A program made the position numbers and the translations under genes. This document shows positions 1 to 5,902 of a stretch of DNA of 6,723 nt, one piece after another. Where the stretch lies: contig DDWE01000048.1 in assembly GCA_002345625.1 (NCBI GenBank), forward strand, positions 1 through 6,723, in the 5' to 3' direction. The stretch's first letter is position 1; every line of letters starts with the position of its first letter. Under the pieces are notes generated by a model. It searched no databases and was not told the DNA's origin. It was given only the letters and a program-made list of their open reading frames with translations. This DNA comes from Desulfuromonadaceae bacterium UBA2294 (lineage in GTDB: Bacteria; Desulfobacterota; Desulfuromonadia; Desulfuromonadales; UBA2294).

Positions 1-426
1 GTGGCGCTGTGGCACGAGCGCGATATCTCACACAGCTCAGTCGAGCGCTACATCGCTCCCGATGCGACCGTCGCCCTCGACTTTTCCTTGCGGCGCATGA
101 ACGGCCTGGTCAAGAACCTGGTGGTCTACCCGAAAAACATGCTGCGCAATCTCAACCAGATGCAGGGGCTGGTCTTCTCGCAGAAGATTCTCCTCGACCT
201 GACCCAGGCCGGTGTCTCCCGCGAGGATTCCTACCGTCTGGTACAGAAGAACGCCATGAAGGTCTGGGAGCAGGGGAAGGATTTCCTCACCGAACTGCTG
301 GCCGATGACGAAGTGGTCGGGGCACTGGGCGAGGCGAAAATCCGCGAGTCGTTTGATCTGAATTATCACCTGAAGCATGTCGATACGATCTTCAAGCGGG
401 TGTTTGAAGCGGATTGCTCATACTGA
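1..426 (+). CDS. purB: Adenylosuccinate lyase, C-terminal part (5' end outside window)
   Basis: PurB is a cytoplasmic fumarate-releasing lyase acting twice in purine synthesis: SAICAR to AICAR, and adenylosuccinate to AMP. The 141 visible residues open in frame at base 1 and end at TGA 424-426. The GTG at position 1 is an internal Val codon, not a start. Visible residues 4-16 read WHERDISHSSVER, a highly conserved block of the family. The following helices (NGLVKNLVVYPKNM, the QKILLDLTQAGVSRE region, and NYHLKHVDTIF near the end) align by memory with the B. subtilis type PurB C-terminus. Family proteins are about 430 residues, so roughly the last third is present; the GSS/MPxKxNP signature loop must lie upstream of the window. 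It is the first visible gene of the cluster, separated from purL by 92 nt. No damage is visible. Confidence 0.96.
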   Translation: MALWHERDISHSSVERYIAPDATVALDFSLRRMNGLVKNLVVYPKNMLRNLNQMQGLVFSQKILLDLTQAGVSREDSYRLVQKNAMKVWEQGKDFLTELLADDEVVGALGEAKIRESFDLNYHLKHVDTIFKRVFEADCSY

Positions 427-429
427 TCT

Positions 430-452
430 TTCACCACGATGGACACGAAGTT
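430..452 (+). repeat. Degenerate 9-nt tandem repeat in purB-purL spacer
   Basis: Directly seen: two adjacent 9-nt units, CACGATGGA (435-443) and CACGAAGTT (444-452), agree at 6 of 9 positions and are preceded by TTTCAC. The pattern resembles the CACGAAGGA-type tandem intergenic repeats that I recall being scattered in many Desulfobacterota genomes. That link is memory-based and the copy here is short and decayed, so chance similarity is possible. Confidence 0.3.
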
Positions 453-482
453 AGAACGCAATCGTCTCGTCAGTCCTTATTC

Positions 483-499
483 CTTGTCCCCAGGACAAG
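483..499. repeat. Short perfect inverted repeat upstream of purL
   Basis: CTTGTCC (483-489) and GGACAAG (493-499) are perfect reverse complements separated by only CCA. The transcript could form a 7-bp hairpin with a tight 3-nt loop, ending 7 nt before the purL ribosome binding site at 507-512. No T-run follows, so it is not an intrinsic terminator. It could be an operator dyad, an mRNA processing or stability element, or chance. No promoter was convincing in the 427-518 spacer, so purL is probably reached by read-through from purB. Confidence 0.4.
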
Positions 500-506
500 A
501 GCCATA

Positions 507-512
507 ACGGAG
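507..512 (+). promoter_or_regulatory. Ribosome binding site that fixes the purL start
   Basis: ACGGAG lies 6 nt before the ATG at 519. The reading frame stays open upstream to a TTG at 414 inside purB, but that start lacks a matching site, and the 35 extra residues it would add do not look like a PurS-type fold. This supports ATG 519. Confidence 0.65.
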
Positions 513-518
513 TCATTT

Positions 519-3509
519 ATGCCCTGGCGCATAGAAGTAGCCCTGAAAGATGGTGTTCGCGATCCTCGCGGTGAACGGATCAAGCATGAAATCCTCGAAC
601 ATCTCGGTATTGAGCTGACAAGTGTTCGGACTCTCGATGTTTACACCATCGATGCCACGTTGTCAGATGACGAGCTCCAGACCGCGGCCAACGGCCCCCT
701 GTGTGATCCTATCGTCCAGCTCGTCGCCATCGACAATCCGCTGGCATCTGATTTTGACGTCCTGATCGAGGTAGGCTATCGCCCCGGCGTCACCGACAAC
801 GCCGGGCGGACGGCGCGCGAAGCGATCCAGTACATCACCGGTCGACCGTTTGCCCCTGCGGAAGCGGTCTATACCTCGGTGCAGTACCTGCTGAAAGGGG
901 CGGTCGACGTTGCGACCGCTGAACGCATTGTCAGCGGGTTTCTTGCCAACGGTCTGATTCAGCGCTGGACCATCGTCCCGGCCGCCGAGTTCGATCGCAG
1001 CAAGGGATTGCCGGTAACGATTCCGAAAGTCGATGTCGGAAGTCATCAGGTTACCGTGCAAGAGATTGACCTGCAGGTTTCCGATGCGGAACTAGTGGAG
1101 ATCAGCAAAGCCGGCATGCTGGCCCTGACCCTGGAAGAGATGAAGATTATCCAGTCCTATGCTGCCGATCCGGCGGTCCAGAAGGACCGGCAGCAGGTCG
1201 GACTCGGGGCAAAGCTCACCGACTGCGAGCTCGAAGCTCTGGCCCAGACCTGGAGTGAGCACTGCAAACACAAGATATTCTCCGCCGCTATCGACTATGA
1301 GGATACGGTCACCGGCGAAAAACAGCAGATCAACTCCCTGTTCAAAAGCTATATCGTTCGCGCCACGACTGATATCCGCAAAAATGCCGGCAAGGACGAT
1401 ATCTGCCTGTCGGTCTTTAAAGACAACGCCGGCGTCATCCGCTTTACCGATGACATGAGTCTGGTCTTCAAGGTCGAAACCCACAACTCCCCCAGCGCCC
1501 TCGATCCATATGGGGGGGCCTTGACCGGCATCGTCGGCGTTAACCGCGACTCTTTCGGTACTGGCCAGGGGGCGCATTTGCTGTTCAATACCGACGTCTT
1601 CTGCTTTGCTTCACCATTTTACGACAAGCCGCTGCCGCCACGACTGCTGCATCCGCGGCGTATTTTCGACGGTGTCGTTGAAGGTGTCGAGCACGGCGGC
1701 AACAAAAGCGGCATCCCGACCGTCAACGGATCGATCGTCTTTGATGACCGTTTCGCCGGCAAACCGCTGGTCTACTGTGGCACCGGCGCCATCATGCCGA
1801 GTATGATCCACGGCAAGCCGAGCCATGAGAAATGTGCCCAGATTGGCGACCGCATCATTATGGTCGGCGGCCGCATCGGCAAAGACGGTATCCACGGAGC
1901 CACGTTTTCCTCGGAGGAGTTGCATGAAGGCTCACCGGTCACTGCGGTCCAGATTGGCGACCCGATCACCCAGAAACGGATGTTCGATTTCCTGATCATC
2001 GCCCGTGATCGTGGTCTCTATCGCTCGATCACTGACAACGGAGCCGGGGGGCTCTCCTCCTCGGTCGGCGAAATGTCGCAGGATACTGGCGGCTTTGAGA
2101 TGCACCTCGACCGTACGCCGCTGAAATATCCCGGCCTGCAGCCGTGGGAAATCCTGATCTCAGAAGCGCAGGAACGGATGACGCTTGCGGTCCCGCCCGA
2201 GAAGGTCGATGCGTTTTTGACCCTGTCCAAAGAGATGGATGTTGAATCGACCGATCTCGGCTGTTTCACCGATTCCGGGCACTATCACTGTCTTTACAAT
2301 GGCAAGACCGTAACCTGGCTGCCGATGGCTTTTCTCCACGACGGTGTGCCACAGCTCAAAATCCCGGCCCGCTGGGTGCCACCGAAAACAGCTGAGCCGC
2401 AACCGTCCGCGTTGATCGATTTTGACGCTGCTTTGAAGCAGCTTCTCGGTAGCCTCAATATCTGCTCGAAAGAGAGTGTCGTACGCCGCTACGATCATGA
2501 AGTTCAGGCCGGTACCGTGGTCAAGCCGCTGACCGGTGTTGTCAATGATGGCCCTTCCGATGCCGCCGTCGTCCGCCCTATGGCGGATCGCAATGAAGGG
2601 GTTGTCGTCGCCCATGGTATCTGCCCGCGCTACTCCGATATCGATACCTATCACATGACCGCCAATGCCATCGACGAGGCGCTGCGTAACTATGTTGCTG
2701 TCGGCGGCAACATCGAGCACGTCGCCGGTCTCGACAATTTCTGCTGGTGCGATCCGGTCAAGAGCGACAAAACGCCGGACGGCGACTACAAGGCCGCCCA
2801 GCTGGTGCGCTCCAATCAGGCGCTCTACGATTATTGCCTCGCCTTTGGCGTGCCGCTGATCTCCGGTAAAGATTCGATGAAGAATGATTACCAGATTGGC
2901 AACACCAAGATCTCCATCCCGCCGACACTGCTGTTCTCGGTCATTGGCAAGATCGACGATGTGCGTACGGCGACGACCATGGACGCCAAGCGCGCCGGCG
3001 ACAAGGTCTACTTGCTCGGTTCTACGGCTGATGAACTTGGCGCCTCCGAATATTACACCCTGCTGCGTGGCTGCCTCGGTGCCAATGTGCCGCAGGTCGA
3101 TGCCAAGAGCGCCATGACCCGCTATCGTGCAGTCAACACTGCCCAGAAACAGGGGCTGATCGCCTCCTGCCACGATCTCTCTGACGGTGGCCTCGCAGTT
3201 GCCCTGGCTGAAACCGCCTTTGCCGGAGGCTTTGGTATTGATGCCGACTTGCGGCGGGTCGATGCTTCGGCGGGAATCAGCGATGAGAAGCGACTCTTTT
3301 CCGAATCGGCCAGCCGCCTGCTGGTCACTGTAAGGCCTGAGCACCAGGCCGCATTCGAGTCCTTGTTCGCCGGTCAGAGCTGCGCCTGTATCGGTAGTGT
3401 CACCGCTGCACCGAAACTGCGTATCACCGGACAGTCCGGGGCACCCCTGATTGAAACGGACATCGCTGACTTAAAGGCTGCCTGGCAGGCGCCGCTGAAG
3501 GAGCTCTAA
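519..3509 (+). CDS. purL: Phosphoribosylformylglycinamidine (FGAM) synthase, large synthetase subunit with PurS-like N-terminus
   Basis: This is the ATP-dependent synthetase converting FGAR to FGAM in step 4 of purine synthesis, using ammonia delivered by the PurQ glutaminase. The protein is 996 residues from ATG 519. Residues 1 to about 75 and about 78-150 look like two PurS-type halves: EVALKDGVRDPRGERI near 6-21 and IEVGYRPGVTDNAGRTA at 83-99 follow the same pattern. A linker to about residue 230 follows, then the catalytic region. It contains WSEHCKHK (245-252), the ATP/substrate stretch VFKVETHNSPSALDPYGG (316-333), GTGQG (347-351), DNGAGGLSSSVGEM (506-519), LISEAQERM (546-554), DGPSDAAVVRP (677-687), SGKDSMKND (782-790) and CHDLSDGGLAVALAE (884-898). 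The paired motifs fit the duplicated AIR-synthase-like fold of the family. It lacks the C-terminal glutaminase of the roughly 1,300-residue E. coli enzyme but is much longer than the stand-alone small PurL of about 740 residues. The glutaminase is the next gene, purQ. No frameshift is seen. A 7-G run at 1512-1518 sits inside a conserved motif and reads correctly. Confidence 0.96.
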   Translation: MPWRIEVALKDGVRDPRGERIKHEILEHLGIELTSVRTLDVYTIDATLSDDELQTAANGPLCDPIVQLVAIDNPLASDFDVLIEVGYRPGVTDNAGRTAREAIQYITGRPFAPAEAVYTSVQYLLKGAVDVATAERIVSGFLANGLIQRWTIVPAAEFDRSKGLPVTIPKVDVGSHQVTVQEIDLQVSDAELVEISKAGMLALTLEEMKIIQSYAADPAVQKDRQQVGLGAKLTDCELEALAQTWSEHCKHKIFSAAIDYEDTVTGEKQQINSLFKSYIVRATTDIRKNAGKDDICLSVFKDNAGVIRFTDDMSLVFKVETHNSPSALDPYGGALTGIVGVNRDSFGTGQGAHLLFNTDVFCFASPFYDKPLPPRLLHPRRIFDGVVEGVEHGGNKSGIPTVNGSIVFDDRFAGKPLVYCGTGAIMPSMIHGKPSHEKCAQIGDRIIMVGGRIGKDGIHGATFSSEELHEGSPVTAVQIGDPITQKRMFDFLIIARDRGLYRSITDNGAGGLSSSVGEMSQDTGGFEMHLDRTPLKYPGLQPWEILISEAQERMTLAVPPEKVDAFLTLSKEMDVESTDLGCFTDSGHYHCLYNGKTVTWLPMAFLHDGVPQLKIPARWVPPKTAEPQPSALIDFDAALKQLLGSLNICSKESVVRRYDHEVQAGTVVKPLTGVVNDGPSDAAVVRPMADRNEGVVVAHGICPRYSDIDTYHMTANAIDEALRNYVAVGGNIEHVAGLDNFCWCDPVKSDKTPDGDYKAAQLVRSNQALYDYCLAFGVPLISGKDSMKNDYQIGNTKISIPPTLLFSVIGKIDDVRTATTMDAKRAGDKVYLLGSTADELGASEYYTLLRGCLGANVPQVDAKSAMTRYRAVNTAQKQGLIASCHDLSDGGLAVALAETAFAGGFGIDADLRRVDASAGISDEKRLFSESASRLLVTVRPEHQAAFESLFAGQSCACIGSVTAAPKLRITGQSGAPLIETDIADLKAAWQAPLKEL
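3498..3503 (+). promoter_or_regulatory. purQ ribosome binding site inside purL end
   Basis: AAGGAG, which encodes Lys994-Glu995 of PurL, lies 8 nt before the purQ ATG at 3512. The purL stop TAA (3507-3509) falls between the site and the start. This arrangement favours translational coupling, fitting two subunits of one complex. Confidence 0.8.
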
Positions 3510-3511
3510 AG

Positions 3512-4333
3512 ATGAGCCGTAATGTCAAAGCCATCGTTATCACCGGTAACGGGACCAACTGCGAGCGTGAGGTAGCGACCGCCTGTCGCCTGGCTGGCGC
3601 TGATTGCGACGTCGTCCATATTGCCGAATTGCTCGCTGGTCGGGTCCGTCTCGACGGTTATCACTTTCTGAATCTGGCTGGCGGCTTCCTTGACGGCGAC
3701 GATCTTGGCAGCGCCAAGGCCGGCGCCAACCGTCTGCGCCATGCTGCCGTGCACGGCAGCAGCGAGACTCTGGCCGATCAGTTGCAGCAGTTCATCGCTG
3801 CAGGCAAGCTGGTGATGGGGGTCTGCAATGGTTTTCAGTTGATGGTAAAACTTGGTCTCTTGCCAGCTCTGGGCGGGGATTATCTCACCCAAAGTGCCAC
3901 GCTGACTCACAACGACAGCGGCCGTTTTGAAGATCGCTGGTGTGAGCTGGTGGCGGATTCTGACTCACCCTGCGTCTACACCCGCGGGCTCGACCGGCTC
4001 TATCTGCCGGTACGCCACGGTGAAGGTAAGTTTGTCGCCGATGCGGCAACCCTGGCAGCCATTGAGAGTGGCCATCTTGCAGCTCTGCGCTATACCGATG
4101 CCGAGGGGCGACCGACTATGGATTACCCACAAAATCCAAACGGGGCTATGAATGCCATCGCCGGAGTTTGCGACGCAAGTGGTCGCCTGTTCGGCCTGAT
4201 GCCGCATCCTGAAGCCTACGTACAGCGGACGCATCATCCTCGCTGGACCCGTGAACCGCAACTGCCGGAAGAGGGGATGGGGCTCTGGCTCTATCGTAAC
4301 GCCATCAATTTTCTGCGCGAAGCGGTGCTCTGA
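3512..4333 (+). CDS. purQ: FGAM synthase glutaminase subunit (class I glutamine amidotransferase)
   Basis: PurQ hydrolyses glutamine and passes ammonia to PurL for FGAR amidation. The 273-residue protein has the class I (triad) amidotransferase layout. An N-terminal strand with GNGTNCERE (12-20) is followed by LAGGFLDGDDLGSAKAGANR (55-74), equivalent to the PGGFSYGDYL-type loop of other PurQ proteins. The nucleophile elbow VMGVCNGFQLM (101-111) gives nucleophile Cys105, and MPHPEA (230-235) supplies His232 and Glu234. NPNGAMNAIAGVCD (208-221) is also typical. At 273 residues it is longer than the roughly 227-residue B. subtilis PurQ; extra sequence near 135-205 and the HHPRWTREPQLPEEG tail (about 241-255) account for this. 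The start is fixed by a strong upstream AAGGAG. It lies 2 nt after the purL stop and is almost certainly co-translated with it. A distant alternative, another class I amidotransferase, is made unlikely by the context. Confidence 0.95.
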   Translation: MSRNVKAIVITGNGTNCEREVATACRLAGADCDVVHIAELLAGRVRLDGYHFLNLAGGFLDGDDLGSAKAGANRLRHAAVHGSSETLADQLQQFIAAGKLVMGVCNGFQLMVKLGLLPALGGDYLTQSATLTHNDSGRFEDRWCELVADSDSPCVYTRGLDRLYLPVRHGEGKFVADAATLAAIESGHLAALRYTDAEGRPTMDYPQNPNGAMNAIAGVCDASGRLFGLMPHPEAYVQRTHHPRWTREPQLPEEGMGLWLYRNAINFLREAVL

Positions 4334-4336
4334 AAC

Positions 4337-4366
4337 TGTACATTCACCCGGCAGACATGCTATAAG
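4337..4366 (+). promoter_or_regulatory. Candidate internal promoter for purF
   Basis: A -35-like TGTACA (4337-4342, 4 of 6 consensus matches) is followed after 18 nt by an extended -10, TGcTATAAG (TG at 4358-4359, TATAAG at 4361-4366). It starts only 3 nt after the purQ stop codon. A start site near 4373 would give a leader of about 50 nt before purF. The -10 is strong for a sigma-70 type promoter and the -35 moderate. Not tested, but the best promoter candidate inside the cluster. Confidence 0.5.
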
Positions 4367-4371
4367 TCTGC
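4351..4371. repeat. Inverted repeat overlapping the purF -10 element
   Basis: GCAGAC (4351-4356) and GTCTGC (4366-4371) are perfect reverse complements around a 9-nt centre that contains most of the TATAAG element. The position suggests an operator that would block polymerase, or a weak RNA hairpin from upstream read-through transcripts. It does not match the E. coli PurR box or the B. subtilis PurBox as I remember them. No T-run follows, so it is not a terminator. Confidence 0.4.
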
Positions 4372-4397
4372 TCCAAATCAACGAAAATCACCCCCAC

Positions 4398-4411
4398 GGT
4401 GCTTTCGCACC
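4398..4411 (+). promoter_or_regulatory. Leader hairpin next to the purF ribosome binding site
   Basis: GGTGC (4398-4402) pairs with GCACC (4407-4411) around a TTTC loop, ending directly against the AGGAG ribosome binding site (4412-4416). CACC at 4389-4392 could instead pair with GGTG at 4398-4401, so two exclusive pairings exist. The AGGAG is 8 nt before ATG 4425 and supports that start. A regulatory role is inference only. Confidence 0.35.
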
Positions 4412-4424
4412 AGGAGTTGAAGTG

Positions 4425-5831
4425 ATGTTCGACAAGTTCAATGACGAATGCGGCGTCTTCGGTATATTCGGTCACCCGGAAGCAGCCAACCTGACCTATC
4501 TTGGCCTCTACGCTCTGCAGCATCGTGGACAGGAAAGCTGCGGCATCGTTGCCTCCGACGGCACCCGCCTGCGCGGACATCGCAGTTACGGTCTGGTCGC
4601 TGACGTGTTCAAGAAAGACGAGATTTTCGCCGGCCTGCCCGGACGCTCAGCAATCGGCCATGTCCGTTACTCCACTGCCGGCGGTTCCGATGTCCGCAAC
4701 TGCCAGCCGATCAGCGTCGAGTACCATCGCGGCGGCATCGCTGTCGCCCACAACGGAAACCTGGTCAATGCCAGTGAACTGCGCAACGCCCTTGAGCAGA
4801 GCGGTTCGATCTTCTCCACCACCGCCGACACCGAGGTCATTGTTCATCTGCTGGCACGCGCCCAGTGTGACTCCCTTGGCGACCGGGTTGTTGAGGCGTT
4901 GCGTCAGGTTCGCGGCGCTTATAGTCTGGTTTTTTTGACTGAAACCCGTCTGGTAGCAGTCCGCGATCCCAACGGTTTTCGTCCCTTGTGTCTTGGGAAA
5001 CTCGATGGCGCCTATGTCGTTGCTTCGGAGACCTGCGCATTTGACCTCATTGAGGCCGAGTTTATCCGTGAGATCGAGCCGGGTGAGATGGTTGTTATCG
5101 ACAAAAACGGGTTAAAGTCCTTCTTGCCCTTTGATAAAACAACACCGTCACCCTGCATTTTTGAATTTATCTATTTTGCCCGCCCCGATAGCACCATCTT
5201 CGGCCGCGAGGTTTACAACGTACGCAAGGAGTTCGGTCGGCAACTGGCACGCGAGCATGCGGTCGATGCCGATGTTGTCATGGCGGTCCCTGACTCCGGT
5301 ATGCCGGCGGCGATCGGCTATGCAGAGGAGTCGGGCATCCCGTTCCAGCTCGGCCTGATCCGCAATCATTACATCGGGCGCACCTTTATCGAGCCGTCAC
5401 AGTCGATCCGCCATTTCGGGGTCAAGATCAAACTTAACCCGGTGCGTGAAGTGATCGAGGGGAAGAGGGTGGTGGTGGTCGATGACTCCATCGTTCGCGG
5501 CACCACTTCACGTAAGATTATCAAGATGATCCGCGCCGCCGGGGCAGCTGAAGTACACATGCGCGTCTCCAGTCCACCGACCGCGTTCCCCTGTTACTAC
5601 GGAATCGATACGCCGAGTCGCAAAGAGTTGATCGCCTCATCACACAGTGTTGAGGAGATCAATCGTTACATTACCTCCGATACCGTCGGATACCTCACTC
5701 CGGAAGGATTGCGTGCGGCAACCGGATGTATGGCCGGTGAATCTTACTCCTTCTGCGATGCCTGCTTTACCGGTCAATATCCAGTGCGTTTCCCGCGTTT
5801 GAAGGCCGACAGCCAGTTGGGCCTGTTCTGA
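4425..5831 (+). CDS. purF: Amidophosphoribosyltransferase (glutamine PRPP amidotransferase), iron-sulfur type
   Basis: PurF makes phosphoribosylamine from PRPP and glutamine, the committed first step of purine synthesis. The protein is 468 residues. Its N-terminal Ntn-hydrolase glutaminase begins MFDKFNDECGVFG, so Cys9 is the expected nucleophile after removal of an 8-residue propeptide. GHVRYSTAGG (79-87 region, Arg81), AHNGN (108-112) and STTADTEV (131-138) complete the glutamine site. The C-terminal phosphoribosyltransferase domain has the PRPP motif VVVVDDSIVRGTTS (349-362). Four cysteines match the B. subtilis type 4Fe-4S ligands: Cys244 and Cys390 (236 and 382 after processing, the B. 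subtilis numbers), plus Cys444 and Cys447 in FCDACF. The enzyme is therefore predicted to be of the oxygen-sensitive B. subtilis class rather than the cluster-free E. coli class. The frame is open upstream into purQ, but AGGAG 8 nt before ATG 4425 and the propeptide length fix the start. A 7-T run at 4930-4936 reads through in frame. AMP/GMP feedback inhibition is known for the family. Confidence 0.97.
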   Translation: MFDKFNDECGVFGIFGHPEAANLTYLGLYALQHRGQESCGIVASDGTRLRGHRSYGLVADVFKKDEIFAGLPGRSAIGHVRYSTAGGSDVRNCQPISVEYHRGGIAVAHNGNLVNASELRNALEQSGSIFSTTADTEVIVHLLARAQCDSLGDRVVEALRQVRGAYSLVFLTETRLVAVRDPNGFRPLCLGKLDGAYVVASETCAFDLIEAEFIREIEPGEMVVIDKNGLKSFLPFDKTTPSPCIFEFIYFARPDSTIFGREVYNVRKEFGRQLAREHAVDADVVMAVPDSGMPAAIGYAEESGIPFQLGLIRNHYIGRTFIEPSQSIRHFGVKIKLNPVREVIEGKRVVVVDDSIVRGTTSRKIIKMIRAAGAAEVHMRVSSPPTAFPCYYGIDTPSRKELIASSHSVEEINRYITSDTVGYLTPEGLRAATGCMAGESYSFCDACFTGQYPVRFPRLKADSQLGLF

Positions 5832-5847
5832 TATCATCAGACTTAGA

Positions 5848-5867
5848 ATTAAGATGTGATACTTAAT
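5848..5867. repeat. Inverted repeat in the AT-rich purF-pyrE spacer
   Basis: ATTAAG (5848-5853) and CTTAAT (5862-5867) are perfect reverse complements with an 8-nt centre. They overlap a weak extended -10-like sequence, TGtGATACT (5855-5863), that lacks a good -35. The 71-nt spacer is clearly more AT-rich than the genes around it. It could hold a weak internal promoter with an operator for pyrE, but AT-rich DNA forms such dyads by chance. Confidence 0.25.
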
Positions 5868-5888
5868 ATTCCGATTTACTGTCATTTT

Positions 5889-5895
5889 TAAGGAG
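5889..5895 (+). promoter_or_regulatory. Strong ribosome binding site of pyrE
   Basis: TAAGGAG lies 7 nt before ATG 5903, close to the ideal anti-16S match and the best in the window. It fixes the pyrE start and suggests efficient translation independent of purF. Confidence 0.8.
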
Positions 5896-5902
5896 CAAAG
5901 AG

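Noticed and set aside
414..518. Upstream extension of purL from TTG 414 (35 extra residues)
   Set aside because: It overlaps the end of purB and covers the repeat-bearing spacer, and ATG 519 has a ribosome binding site and a PurS-like start.
1512..1518. Seven-G run in purL as a possible phase-variation or frameshift site
   Set aside because: It encodes part of the conserved DPYGGALTG motif in frame. A housekeeping enzyme is an unlikely phase-variable target, and the run is short.
2160..3344. A 394-codon open frame on the minus strand inside purL
   Set aside because: It is fully antisense to conserved PurL motifs, has no recognisable domain or ribosome binding site, and is expected from codon bias in GC-rich genes.
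4251..4424. Upstream extension of the purF frame into purQ
   Set aside because: It overlaps purQ coding sequence, and the AGGAG plus the propeptide-Cys arrangement support ATG 4425.
4930..4936. Seven-T run in purF as a possible slippage site
   Set aside because: The frame continues intact into conserved PurF sequence, with no upstream stimulatory structure or alternative product evident.
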